Source: CBDCFV01 sp965203835 (GTDB taxonomy: Bacteria; Chloroflexota; Dehalococcoidia; Lucifugimonadales; UBA3495). From it: a stretch of 64,000 nucleotides of DNA. Every line of letters starts with the position of its first letter. Position 1 is the stretch's first letter. Under the pieces are notes generated by a model. It saw nothing but the letters and a program-made list of their open reading frames with translations. It did no database searches and was not told the DNA's origin. The stretch is from positions 2,790,001 through 2,854,000 of the forward strand of contig OZ241919.1 of NCBI GenBank assembly GCA_965203835.1, written 5' to 3'. Shown here one piece after another: positions 25,392 through 33,601 of the stretch. The position numbers were made by a program, and so were the translations under genes.

Positions 25392-28304
25392 ATGAACCAT
25401 TTTGCGCCGCTCTCGGCGATCCTGCTGGCTGGTCTGCTCTCGGTTGCGGTGCTGGCCTGCGAAACGGGACCGTCCACGCCCGGCGATACCGCAACCCCCG
25501 CGGCGGCCCGCAGCGAAGCGGCCCAGGAGCCGACTACCGCGGTGGAAATCCCTGCCGCTGCGTCCAACACCCCCGCGCCGACCGGAACGCCGGCCCTTCC
25601 GCGCCCTACGGACACGCCCGCCGCTGCCACCCCGGCAACGGTTCTCGCGCCAACACCGGACCTGACTGACGCCCCGACGCCGACGCCGGACCCCACTCCA
25701 ACGCCGGCGCCCACCGTCGCCACGCCCACGCAGCCGCCGGCTGCCGCCGGTATCGAGGCTGCCGACCGCATCGTCTTCACCTCGTTCCGGGACGGGAACC
25801 CTGAAATCTACGTGATGAACGCCGACGGGTCTGGCGTGACCCGGCTCACCGACGACCCCGCGACCGACACCGGTCCGAGTTGGTCGTCGGATGGAAGGCG
25901 CATTGCCTTCACCTCGAAACGGGACGGGAACGATGAAATCTACGTGATGAACGCCGACGGTTCGGGCGTGAGCCGGCTTACCGACAACCCTGAGTGGGAC
26001 AGTGAGCCCAGTTGGTCGCCGGATGGACAGCGCATCGCCTTCGCGTCGCACCGGCACGGCAACGAGGAAATCTACGTGATGAACGCCGACGGGTCGGGCG
26101 TAACTCGCCTCACTGACAACAACCCCGCGTCCGACAGGCTCCCCAGTTGGTCGCCGGATGGAAGGCGTATCGCTTTTGCCTCGAAGCGGGATGGGAGGAG
26201 CTGGTGGGATATCTACGTGATGAACGCGGACGGTTCAGGCGAGACTCAGCTCACCAACATCCCGTCAGACGATCTGGATCCGAGTTGGTCACCGGATGGG
26301 AGGCGCATCGCCTTCCAGTCGGACCGGGACGGGAATCGGGAAATTTATGTGATGAACGCCGACGGGTCGGGCGAGATTCGGCTCACCGACAACCCCGGGC
26401 CCGACGCGCGGCCCAGTTGGTCGCCGGATGGAAGGCGCATCGCCTTCGCATCGTACGGGAACGCGAACTCCCAAATCTACCTGATGAATGCGGACGGTAC
26501 GAGCGTAACTGGCCTCACCGACAACCCACAGTACGACCACAGTCCCAATTGGTCGCCGGCTGCCACTGCTGCCCTGACGCCTGTGCCTGGTTCCACGACC
26601 ACGTCAACTCCGGGGCCCACTTCCACGCCGCCCGCCGCCAGTGGCCAGACCGCCGGCCGCATCGCCTTCCATTCGGACCGGGACGGGAACTATGACATCT
26701 ACGTGATGAACGCCGACGGTTCGGGGGTGACCCGGCTCACCGACAACCCCTACGCGTTCGACGGCTATCCGAGTGGGTCGCCGGATGGAAGGCACATCGC
26801 CTTCACCCGTTCGACCCGGGACGGGAACTTTGAAATCTACGTGATGAACGCGGACGGGTCGGGCGTAACTCGCCTCACCGACAACCCCGCGTACGACAGC
26901 AGTCCGAGTTGGTCACCGGATGGAGTGCGCATCGCCTTCGAATCGGAGCGGGACGAGAACCGGGAAATCTACGTGATGAACGCAGACGGTTCGGGGGTGA
27001 CTCGGCTCACCGACAACCCCGCATCCGACGGCAGTCCGAGTTGGTCGCCGGATGGAAGGCGCATTGCCTTCGAATCGGAGCGGGACGGGAACTGGGATAT
27101 CTACGTGATGAACGCGGACGGTTCGGGCGTAACCCGACTCACCGACCACCCCGCGCCCGAGGTGCAGCCCAGTTGGTCGCCGGACGGAAGGCGCATCGCC
27201 TTCTCCTCCAGCCGGGAAATCTACGTGATGAACGCGGACGGTTCGGGCGTAACTCGCCTCACCGGCGGCCACCCCGATCGGGATAGTAATCCGAGTTGGT
27301 CGCCGGGTGGAAGGCGCATCGCCTTCACCCGCTCGACCCCGGACGAGAACTTTGAAATCTACGTGATGAACACGGATGGTTCGGGGGTGATCCGGCTGAC
27401 CGACAACCCCGCGGCCGACGGCAGTCCGAGTTGGTCGCCGGCTGCCACTGCCGCCCTGACTCCTGTGCCTGGTTCCACGCCCACTCCGCCGGCCGCCACC
27501 AGCGGCCAGGCCGCCGGCCGCATCGCCTTCCTTTCGGAACGGGACTGGAACTGGGAAATCTACGTGATGAACGCCGACGGGTCGGGCGTAACTCGTCTCA
27601 CCGACAACCTCACGTTCGACACGGACCTGAGTTGGTCGCCGGATGGAAGGCGCATCGCCTTCGCGTCGGCCCGGGACGGGAACTATGAAATCTACACGAT
27701 GAACGCGGACGGGTCGGGCGTGACCCGGCTCACCGACAACTCCGAAGTCGATTGGTATCCCAGTTGGTCGCCGGACGGAGAGCGCATCGTCTTCGAGTCG
27801 AACCGGCAAATCTACGTGATGAACGCGGACGGGTCGGGCGTGACCCGGCTCACCGACGACCTCGCGCTCGACAGCAGGCCCAATTGGTCGCCGGATGGAA
27901 GCCGCATCGCCTTCCGCTCGAAACGGGACGGGAACTTTGAAATCTACGTGATGAACGCGGACGGTTCTGGCGTGACCCGGCTGACCGACGACCCCGCGGA
28001 TGACGACATTCCAAGCTGGTCGCCGGATGGAAGGCGCATCGCCTTCCAGTCGGACCGGGACGGGAACTTTGAAATCTACGTGATGAACACGGACGGATCG
28101 GGGGTGACTCGACTCACCGACGACCCCGCGGCCGACGTGCAGCCCAGTTGGTTGCCGGATGGAGGGCGCATCGCCTTCGTGTCGGACCGGCATGGGAACT
28201 CTGAAATCTACGTGATGAACACCGACGGGTCGGGTGTGACTCGGCTCACCGACGACCCTGCGCCCGACTGGGGTCCGAGTTGGTCGCCCTTGTCTGGGCA
28301 GTAG
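25392..28304 (+). CDS. Lipoprotein with three TolB-like six-bladed PD40 propellers
   Basis: 970 residues; ATG follows AGGAGGAAGC. The lipobox VLAC gives Cys23. A Thr/Pro/Ala linker to about residue 118 is followed by 18 PD40 blades of about 42 residues, each 'RIAF.S.RDGN.EIYVMNADGSG' plus 'VTRLTD.P..D..PSWSPDG'. Two short linkers (ATAALTPVPGS with Thr/Pro) near residues 395 and 690 split them into three sets of six, so three separate TolB-type propellers are likely. TolB-like propellers bind proteins or glycans, and some belong to DPP-type peptidases; no peptidase domain follows here. Possible cell-surface scaffold. Confidence 0.85.
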   Translation: MNHFAPLSAILLAGLLSVAVLACETGPSTPGDTATPAAARSEAAQEPTTAVEIPAAASNTPAPTGTPALPRPTDTPAAATPATVLAPTPDLTDAPTPTPDPTPTPAPTVATPTQPPAAAGIEAADRIVFTSFRDGNPEIYVMNADGSGVTRLTDDPATDTGPSWSSDGRRIAFTSKRDGNDEIYVMNADGSGVSRLTDNPEWDSEPSWSPDGQRIAFASHRHGNEEIYVMNADGSGVTRLTDNNPASDRLPSWSPDGRRIAFASKRDGRSWWDIYVMNADGSGETQLTNIPSDDLDPSWSPDGRRIAFQSDRDGNREIYVMNADGSGEIRLTDNPGPDARPSWSPDGRRIAFASYGNANSQIYLMNADGTSVTGLTDNPQYDHSPNWSPAATAALTPVPGSTTTSTPGPTSTPPAASGQTAGRIAFHSDRDGNYDIYVMNADGSGVTRLTDNPYAFDGYPSGSPDGRHIAFTRSTRDGNFEIYVMNADGSGVTRLTDNPAYDSSPSWSPDGVRIAFESERDENREIYVMNADGSGVTRLTDNPASDGSPSWSPDGRRIAFESERDGNWDIYVMNADGSGVTRLTDHPAPEVQPSWSPDGRRIAFSSSREIYVMNADGSGVTRLTGGHPDRDSNPSWSPGGRRIAFTRSTPDENFEIYVMNTDGSGVIRLTDNPAADGSPSWSPAATAALTPVPGSTPTPPAATSGQAAGRIAFLSERDWNWEIYVMNADGSGVTRLTDNLTFDTDLSWSPDGRRIAFASARDGNYEIYTMNADGSGVTRLTDNSEVDWYPSWSPDGERIVFESNRQIYVMNADGSGVTRLTDDLALDSRPNWSPDGSRIAFRSKRDGNFEIYVMNADGSGVTRLTDDPADDDIPSWSPDGRRIAFQSDRDGNFEIYVMNTDGSGVTRLTDDPAADVQPSWLPDGGRIAFVSDRHGNSEIYVMNTDGSGVTRLTDDPAPDWGPSWSPLSGQ

Positions 28305-28310
28305 AAGGTC

Positions 28311-28439
28311 GCCACCGGCCCAGGGAGGGGGCGCGATCGCCGCCGGAGGCTGGGGATTTCCCTTGTTCACCACGATAGCCACCAGGACCCAGATGATAAG
28401 GCCAGTCCGCGCCCAAGCACCCCAGTCTTTCATTATCAT
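28311..28439 (-). other. Possible small membrane peptide, end undefined
   Basis: An ATG at 28439, 50 bp downstream of the lipoprotein gene on the same strand, opens a frame reading MKDWGAWARTGLIIWVLVAI then VVNKGNPQPPAA. The first 25 residues look like a real membrane helix, but the frame runs on antisense to the propeller gene without a stop, so the C-terminus cannot be placed. Confidence 0.3.
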
Positions 28440-28490
28440 TACTCGATACGTTGCCTTGAAGGTGAAGAAGACGGCTGGCTCTTGCCTTCG

Positions 28491-29741
28491 CTAGAATCCG
28501 TAGTCGAGTAGTTGCAGGAGAGACCAGAGAGCAACCGCACCTTCGTCGCCACTGGCCGAGGCGCACAGTGTCACCACGAAGCGCACGAGTCCATCGTTGG
28601 TCTCTGAGCCAGTGTTGCGGTCGACGGCCCGTGCGACCAGCCTGTCTACGAACTTGTTCACGGCAGGCAACGCCTCGGCGCTGATGTTCCCGGTGAGGGC
28701 TTCCTGAGCGCACCGCGTAGCTTCGGCGGCCAGAATCGCCTGCTCCCTTTCCCTCTCCGCACGCGCTTGAAGTGTCGGCGTCACTATCAGGACCTCCGCC
28801 CGTGACAGGACTCCCTGACAAGGGAAGGTCTGCTCGCCTACGGTAATGCTAAGCAATGTGACCCGGTACAATGTCCGACCGGGTATGGCAGGTCCCTCCC
28901 ACCAAGTTGCTTGGGGCATGGTGACCTTCTCGGGCGTCCACGGCCCCGACCCGTGCGACCGCTCCACACCAAAGTTGGGTGCATAGTCGCCGAACGCCTG
29001 CTGGACCGGGGGCAGAATCCGCTCGTTCGTGACCCAGTTCAGCATGACGGTCTCCGGTGTGGTTTCTCCCACCAGGCCAATGATCTCTAGGCGTTCGCAC
29101 TGGTCCTTGGCGAAGTTGGTCACATCTTCAGGCGATACGAGGACTGGCAGGTGAACCACGAAATAGATGGTAATCGCCCCCAAGCACTTCCGCGTCATGC
29201 CCTGATGCATGACGGCGAGCAGATGGACGCGGTAATTCCAGTCGCCCGGGGGTTCCTGTCCTTCCCATGTGGTCTGACCGTTCACATCGGCCACCTCGAC
29301 CCACGGGACATCGTTATCTTGGTGAACGCGCCGGTGAATGCGGTAGACCAGTTCGTAACCTGCGTAGTGGGGTCCCTGATGCGGTCCCGTGTATCCGGAG
29401 ACGCTCCATTCAATCCGGACCCGGCCGCCCCCGTAGTGGTGGGCGTTCGGGTCCATGAACTCGATGTTGTGGCACAGGCTTTCCACGAACTCCTCAAACT
29501 CCGCCTGTGTCAGGGGCCTGGGAGTCGGCGGAGCATTGGTTGGAGTGGCATCGGGGGTTGGTGTGGGATCAGGTGTATTGGTTGGCCCCTCTTGCGGACT
29601 GGCGGCGACAGTGGATACTTGTTCCGTTTCTACGCCTTGCTCACTCGCTGCGGGTGTAGCGGGGGCGCAGGCCAAAAGGCCGGCCAGTAACAGCACGGTC
29701 AATAAACCAAGGAGCGTGACAATCCATCTGCACTGCAACAC
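28491..29741 (-). CDS. Lipoprotein with two Cys-containing beta domains, unknown family
   Basis: 416 residues from GTG 29741, which follows AAGGGG by 5 bp; longer upstream starts lack a ribosome site and would bury the signal peptide. Signal WIVTLLGLLTVLLLAGLLAC ends in a lipobox. A Thr/Pro linker (about residues 35-72) is followed by two related FN3-like units of about 110 residues: one with RVRIEWSVSGYTGPHQGPHY and WNYRVHLLAV...KCLGAI, the other with VMLNWVTNERILPPVQQAFG and TLYRVTLLSI...PCQGVL. A helical C-terminal region holds two more cysteines (TRCAQEAL and VTLCASAS). Function not recognised. Confidence 0.65.
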   Translation of the reverse strand: MLQCRWIVTLLGLLTVLLLAGLLACAPATPAASEQGVETEQVSTVAASPQEGPTNTPDPTPTPDATPTNAPPTPRPLTQAEFEEFVESLCHNIEFMDPNAHHYGGGRVRIEWSVSGYTGPHQGPHYAGYELVYRIHRRVHQDNDVPWVEVADVNGQTTWEGQEPPGDWNYRVHLLAVMHQGMTRKCLGAITIYFVVHLPVLVSPEDVTNFAKDQCERLEIIGLVGETTPETVMLNWVTNERILPPVQQAFGDYAPNFGVERSHGSGPWTPEKVTMPQATWWEGPAIPGRTLYRVTLLSITVGEQTFPCQGVLSRAEVLIVTPTLQARAEREREQAILAAEATRCAQEALTGNISAEALPAVNKFVDRLVARAVDRNTGSETNDGLVRFVVTLCASASGDEGAVALWSLLQLLDYGF

Positions 29742-29787
29742 ATTATCCCCTTGTATATTGGGTATACCGCTCCTTGAGAGCCGTGCA

Positions 29788-29816
29788 ATTGTACCATCCT
29801 CCCAATGATATGGTAA
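29788..29816 (-). promoter_or_regulatory. Predicted sigma-70-type promoter of the 28491-29741 lipoprotein gene
   Basis: On the minus strand: -35 TTACCA (29811-29816), 17-bp spacer, -10 TACAAT (29788-29793), 47 bp before the GTG. The GATATGGTAAC stretch around the -35 also occurs in both 88-bp repeats at 12.2 kb. Confidence 0.5.
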
Positions 29817-29859
29817 CTTTTGCATCAAACGAGGGACTTTGAATTGTGGGATGTTAACT

Positions 29860-30103
29860 ATGAGGAACGTGCTGAGGACACGAAAGGTCTGGATTGGGGG
29901 CCACTGCTCTCATCATAGTGCGTACAAGCTATCGACAGGTGGCAGTGTCCGCACCAGCAGAGGCGTCCAAGGAGGAGGTGCTGAGCAGCGATCACGCCAA
30001 CGAGTTGCGAACCCGGTTCAACAACGCGATTACCAACGAGATTCCCTATGACCCAGACCCCAATCATCCATATCCAGACGATGAGCAGTCGGATGAGTCC
30101 TAA
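29860..30103 (+). pseudogene. Small exported protein gene, frame broken at a G run
   Basis: ATG 29860 opens MRNVLRTRKVWIG; at the G5 run 29896-29900 the frame changes, and removing one G continues as ATALIIVRTSYRQVAVSAP, then a polar acidic tail ending DPDPNHPYPDDEQSDES and TAA. The merged 80-residue protein has a basic N-region, a short hydrophobic stretch and an acidic tail, like a secreted or anchored peptide. A terminator hairpin follows 31 bp later, supporting a real gene. The break may be a sequencing error. Confidence 0.45.
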
Positions 30104-30134
30104 CTGGGCATCATCGGCGCGGTTTGGAAAAAGA

Positions 30135-30157
30135 AGGCGCCCAAAAGCGGGGCGCCT
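30135..30157. terminator. Bidirectional rho-independent terminator
   Basis: Stem AGGCGCCC/GGGCGCCT with a 7-base loop. It is preceded by AAAAAG (a T run for minus-strand transcripts) and followed by TTATC. It lies between two converging genes. Confidence 0.8.
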
Positions 30158-30194
30158 TTATCATAGATTCTTGGTTTGCATCAAATTCATGGTG

Positions 30195-31166
30195 TCACCT
30201 CTCTCTATAGGTTAGGAATGGTGCCGGTCCCTCGGCTTTTAAGGCTATCTTGATGCCGCTATCCACGAGCGCCTTGACGCTCGCCGGGTCCTCTCTTTCC
30301 AAGCGTTCAATCTCCGCCAGCCACAGGGCCTCTTGCACATCATAGATGCCGCTCTGCCGAGCGCACCCGTCCATCACTCGATAGCGTATGCGACGGGCCT
30401 CCGACTCCTCGCCCGCCGGTGCCCCTCGTTCCGGTTTCTCGTTGCTGGGGCTTGACATAGTCTGCCAGTAAAATGGTGGCGTAGTAACCAGCTTTTCGTA
30501 TCCCCTCTGAAACACGCACTCGGCGACATCCTGTCGCTTCTGCTTTACCTCGTCGTCGCCATCCACGCGGGAGAGGATCAAGGGCCAAATATTCCATATC
30601 TGATACGTGGCGTCGCTCGCTGCATTCACCGCTCCCTCTGGTCCATTGATACACCACCCTCTCGCATCTATATCAGTGATGGCAGAGCAAGCCAGCACGT
30701 TCGCACGGTAGGGCATTTGAGAGTCCGACAGTCGCTCCTTGGCGCACGCCAGTTGCGCCTCGTGGCCGTCGCGGTCGCGGCAGTTCTGCCGCACGTCATC
30801 TCTCAGGCTCTCGTTACACCAATGCATATAGTCCAAGTCGGGACCGGTCATGGTGAACATATTCATGGACAAGCAGCCGACGAGGCCCTTGGGATGGGGC
30901 ACGACGGGGATCGGCACCGATGTTGGTCCCGGCGTTCTGGGCGGGTACGTCGGCAAGACCGTCGGCGTCGGGCTGGGAGGATCGTCTGGGTGCCGTGTCG
31001 GGACAGGTTCTTCAGTGGACTCTGGGGTTGGTTCCGGAGTGGTTGTGGGCCGGTCGCTATCTTCTGCTTCCCCTGTAACGGAGGATGATGGTCCGCAAGC
31101 AAGGGTAGCCAAAATCAGCACGACCAAAAGGCCAAGGCAGCCGAATAGACATCTGCGTCGCGTCAT
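30195..31166 (-). CDS. Cys-rich lipoprotein, paralogue of the 15932-16966 protein
   Basis: 323 residues; ATG 31166 with GGGAGAAG upstream. Signal MTRRRCLFGCLGLLVVLILA followed by TLAC; Thr/Pro linker to about residue 90. The mature domain carries GCLSMNMFTMTGPDLDYMHW, NCRDRDGHEAQLACAKERL, VKQKRQDVAECVFQRGYEKL, GCARQSGIYDVQEALWLAEI and the terminal GPAPFLTYRER. Eight or so cysteines align with its relative. A truncated IS5-type transposase starts 18 bp upstream on the other strand, so its promoter region was replaced. Function unknown. Confidence 0.8.
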   Translation of the reverse strand: MTRRRCLFGCLGLLVVLILATLACGPSSSVTGEAEDSDRPTTTPEPTPESTEEPVPTRHPDDPPSPTPTVLPTYPPRTPGPTSVPIPVVPHPKGLVGCLSMNMFTMTGPDLDYMHWCNESLRDDVRQNCRDRDGHEAQLACAKERLSDSQMPYRANVLACSAITDIDARGWCINGPEGAVNAASDATYQIWNIWPLILSRVDGDDEVKQKRQDVAECVFQRGYEKLVTTPPFYWQTMSSPSNEKPERGAPAGEESEARRIRYRVMDGCARQSGIYDVQEALWLAEIERLEREDPASVKALVDSGIKIALKAEGPAPFLTYRER

Positions 31167-31183
31167 GCGCTTCTCCCTTGTTG

Positions 31184-31318
31184 CGGCACTTGGTGGAGAA
31201 CGAGTTTTTGGAATTCAAGCAGTGGCGCGGGGTGGCGACCCGCTATGCCAAGAGAACGGCATCATACTTGGCCACCTGTCAACTCCGGGCAGTGATGATT
31301 TGGAGCAAACTCTTTTGA
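31184..31318 (+). mobile_element. IS5-family transposase C-terminal remnant
   Basis: Reads RHLVENEFLEFKQWRGVATR, then YAKRTASYLATCQLRAVMIW and stops at TGA 31318. IS5 (IS427-group) transposases end '(R/K)HLVEN.F..LKQFRRIATRY.K...N(F/Y)LA......MIW.K'. About 44 codons survive, including the catalytic-Glu region (HLVEN). An inverted repeat (GGAGCAAAC at about 31301, GTTTGCTCC at about 31341) marks the probable element end. Confidence 0.75.
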
Positions 31319-31373
31319 CGACACCCCATAGTTCATTGAGGGTTTGCTCCAAAAGTCTGGTTTGATGCAAAAG

Positions 31374-31649
31374 TCAAGGAAGCTGGAGTCCATGCGCCAC
31401 TATCCGGTTGTTCAGTTCGACGTACTTGGCTAATCTCATGCCCTTGCGTATCTCTTGGTACTGCTTGTCCAATCCTGCAAGCTCGGCCATGGTGTTAATT
31501 CTAACGCGGGGTGCCGAGAGTTCTACTACGTAGCGGATACCAAATAAGTGAACAGCCGTTGACTGTTCTCCCTCTGGCGCGTTGCGGTGCATACGCCACA
31601 ATATTTCCGCCAATTCAGCTTCGTTCATTGGTTGTTGTTCTTGAGTCAT
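31374..31649 (-). CDS. Stand-alone version of the conserved N-terminal domain of the HEPN fusion
   Basis: 91 residues from ATG 31649 (a longer start at 31691 is possible). MNEAELAEILWRMHRNA, AVHLFGIRYVVEL, YQEIRKGMRLAKYVELN align end to end with residues 1-75 of the 1437-2024 protein. It is soluble with no cysteines. Last gene of a five-gene minus-strand cluster. The domain's role is unknown; its separate and fused occurrence suggests a partner or adaptor domain. Confidence 0.65.
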   Translation of the reverse strand: MTQEQQPMNEAELAEILWRMHRNAPEGEQSTAVHLFGIRYVVELSAPRVRINTMAELAGLDKQYQEIRKGMRLAKYVELNNRIVAHGLQLP

Positions 31650-31704
31650 ATCATCGTAAGGTCTTGATTCCCGAGTATCCCACGCCGCCAAAAAACTACT
31701 GCTG

Positions 31705-32004
31705 CTACTTAAGACGGTTCACTAGGATTGCCGTAAGACCGACACTTGCGCCAACTAGCAATAGGTAGACCACCCCAATAAAGAAGTAAACATTCCACTC
31801 ACTAACCGAAGTATCCCACAGCATTACAAATAATCGAATGAGAAACGCTATTCCTCCAATCAAGGCAAGAGCGCCAACCCCACAGCCAATAGCACATCCA
31901 GCCTCTTCCCGCGCTCGATATCGTCCAATCAGATAACCTGTGACCGTCGCGGGAACTACAAGCGCAAGGAATATGATGATGAGGGCAATATATAACGATG
32001 TCAT
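31705..32004 (-). CDS. Small polytopic membrane protein
   Basis: 99 residues with three predicted helices: IALIIIFLALVVPATVTGYL, GCAIGCGVGALALIGGIAFL and FFIGVVYLLLVGASVGLTAI. Between helices 1 and 2 lies a basic/acidic turn (RYRAREEAG). Lies 24 bp after the next gene upstream in the cluster. Family not recognised. Confidence 0.6.
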   Translation of the reverse strand: MTSLYIALIIIFLALVVPATVTGYLIGRYRAREEAGCAIGCGVGALALIGGIAFLIRLFVMLWDTSVSEWNVYFFIGVVYLLLVGASVGLTAILVNRLK

Positions 32005-32028
32005 TCAAAGTTATCTCTATTTTGGCGG

Positions 32029-32328
32029 CTACTCCTTGAACGGCCACGGAATTGAATATGGTTCGGGATAAAGAGGGAGACCAAATCGAAACCCATCTTG
32101 ATGGCAGGCTTGTCCATTGCCATCCGGGTCCAGCTTGTGTGGGTCTTTTTCCGGGCCACCGTAGGCTAGGAATATGGCTTGGGCTTGCTCCTGAGTCCAC
32201 AATTCCCAACAATCCCAATCGTGGGATTCGGGATGATAGCTTGACTCAAAGGAGAGCACCAACAATAGGATGGGCAGCAACAACAAAGGGGAATTACATC
32301 GAATTTTACCCAAACCCCAGAACTTCAA
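32029..32328 (-). CDS. Exported Excalibur-like calcium-binding protein
   Basis: 99 residues starting at TTG 32328, which overlaps the upstream stop (TTGA). Signal peptide SPLLLLPILLLVLSFESS. The mature part DCWELWTQEQAQAIFLAYGG, then DPHKLDPDGNGQACHQDGF matches the Excalibur pattern 'DC.DF.T..EAQ..F...GG..DPH.LD.DGDG..CE', with the DxDGxG calcium loop and two cysteines. Excalibur domains occur on surface nucleases and competence or cell-wall proteins. Here the domain stands alone. Confidence 0.7.
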   Translation of the reverse strand: MKFWGLGKIRCNSPLLLLPILLLVLSFESSYHPESHDWDCWELWTQEQAQAIFLAYGGPEKDPHKLDPDGNGQACHQDGFRFGLPLYPEPYSIPWPFKE

Positions 32329-32702
32329 CCAAACTTCGGCGCGCTCTCGGCCAAAAGAACGGCCCTATCCCTGATATGGCGAGGCAATCTTCTGCTATTT
32401 GAGCAAATAGCCAAGGCGTCCCTCGCACACCCAGATGCGATGATTTTTCGAGCCGGATAAACTCGCCGAGTCAGGGCTGCGGAATAGTCACTGCCCCAAG
32501 CTTCTGTAATGTATCTGGCAACGGTCTCGTTCGATAGCTCAAGGTCGCAAAGCTCTCCAAAGAACGTTACAAAGCACTCCTTTCCAATGCTCCGAAGGTA
32601 TCTCTCCAGCTGCTGGTCAGTCACGGGCACTCCATTAGTTTTAGCTTGGCTAATGTTCGATATAATTCGCTTTGAAATGCCTCGGCGGACAGGGTCATCC
32701 AT
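32325..32702 (-). CDS. Hypothetical helical protein, 125 residues
   Basis: Basic, soluble and mostly helical (RRGISKRIISNISQAKTNG, then DQQLERYLRSIGKECFVTFF). C-terminal half AALTRRVYPARKIIASGCAR, SRRLPRHIRDRAVLLAES. No family recognised. Translationally coupled to the Excalibur-like gene by a 4-base overlap. Confidence 0.5.
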   Translation of the reverse strand: MDDPVRRGISKRIISNISQAKTNGVPVTDQQLERYLRSIGKECFVTFFGELCDLELSNETVARYITEAWGSDYSAALTRRVYPARKIIASGCARDALAICSNSRRLPRHIRDRAVLLAESAPKFG

Positions 32703-32757
32703 TCTACGGGACCCGAGTGGTTATCATATCGCTCCAATAGTAGAAGTAGACCTCCGG

Positions 32758-33135
32758 TTATTCCGGCAAAGAAAGAACCCACCGGGCAATGTTATCCATC
32801 GTCATTCTTACCGGGCGTCCCTCCGCCTTTGCCTTGACCTCCTGCCATCCACCATGCCGCTCGATGCCTTTGACGAAATCATGGACGCATGGGGCCAGAC
32901 TGTATTCCCTTGTACCATCTTCGTTCCTTCGGGATTCCAACAGTCCATCACCACACAGGCGGAGAATGGGCATGAGGAAGGTCATAGGGGTTTCCCCCCG
33001 ATCAAGGATGGGCTGGAGGAACGGCTCGGTTTTCCGATTAAGGATTATGGACCGAGACGTGATTACACAGTCAGGGTTGGCTGTCCACTTGGAAAGTATT
33101 TCGTACTGGATATCAAGGTCCTGGGACATTTGCAT
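32758..33135 (-). CDS. Hypothetical protein, possibly winged-helix
   Basis: 125 residues, first gene of the cluster. LDIQYEILSKWTANPDC, FLMPILRLCGDGLLESRRNE, DGTREYSLAPCVHDFVKGI suggests a helix-turn-helix followed by a beta-wing (LLESRRNEDGTREYSL). The tail is VKAKAEGRPVRMTMDNIARW. DNA binding is inference from this pattern only. Confidence 0.45.
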   Translation of the reverse strand: MQMSQDLDIQYEILSKWTANPDCVITSRSIILNRKTEPFLQPILDRGETPMTFLMPILRLCGDGLLESRRNEDGTREYSLAPCVHDFVKGIERHGGWQEVKAKAEGRPVRMTMDNIARWVLSLPE

Positions 33136-33155
33136 TGTCCTCTATTCCTCCCTTG

Positions 33156-33190
33156 GGCGGCCTGCTGGAACAGGTCGCCTTTTTATTTTT
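33156..33190 (+). terminator. Strong terminator hairpin with no plus-strand gene before it
   Basis: GGCGGCCTG pairs with CAGGTCGCC (one G-T) across a 6-base loop, followed by TTTTTTATTTTT. It points rightwards, while the nearest gene (32758-33135) runs leftwards from just beside it, so the transcript it once ended is not evident. Confidence 0.65.
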
Positions 33191-33307
33191 GCCGAAGTTG
33201 ATGCAATTACTGAACTAAGACCTAACCGAGACCACTATGCTCACCCCGAAAATTCCCGTTCCATCGGTCTGGCAAGGTGCCCTGCCCCTTCCTCCTGCCC
33301 CTATCCT

Positions 33308-33601
33308 CTAATCATCCCCCAGCAGGCGGGGGAGCCGTCCTGCCGTACCCCGCAAGTGTGGCCCGCCCCGGCGCTGACGGAAAGGAACTTCGTTGGCCCA
33401 GTTGCTCCAACTCTGCCCGCCGGCGCCCAGGCACAGGTCCACCGGCACGTTGCGGTCTCCCGGGTTGTCGGGCGCGTAGGGCGTGCCCGGCGTAGCGCCC
33501 GGTGTTGTCCCGTCGTCGGTGCCTTGACCGCTTCCGGTAGTGGCGGTTACCCCGGCAGTCCCTGTCCCGCTGGGGTCAGGGGTTTTCTTGACGCGGCTCC
33601 C
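33308..33601 (-). pseudogene. In-frame extension beyond the LRR stop, with a shifted RCC1 fragment
   Basis: Directly after the TGA at 33602-33604 the same frame stays open for 97 codons: GSRVKKTPDPSGTGTAGVTA, a Gly/Thr/Pro linker, then PVDLCLGAGGQSWSNWANE. Beyond that, another frame reads KFLSVSAGAGHTCGVRQDGS followed by PACWG, a typical RCC1 repeat. The ancestral LRR protein probably had a linker and an RCC1-like or other domain, now cut off by a nonsense codon and a frameshift. The interval 33191-33307 holds nothing else that I can see. Confidence 0.6.

Noticed and set aside
26913..28439. A 508-codon minus-strand frame with regular GVVGEP..ARPVGVHHVDF repeats
   Set aside because: The regularity is the shadow of the PD40 blades on the other strand. 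Only the first about 25 residues, outside the propeller gene, look protein-like and were listed separately.
28246..28821. Plausible-looking minus-strand frame between two genes
   Set aside because: It overlaps the 3' end of the 28491 lipoprotein gene in another frame and shows no domain or ribosome site.
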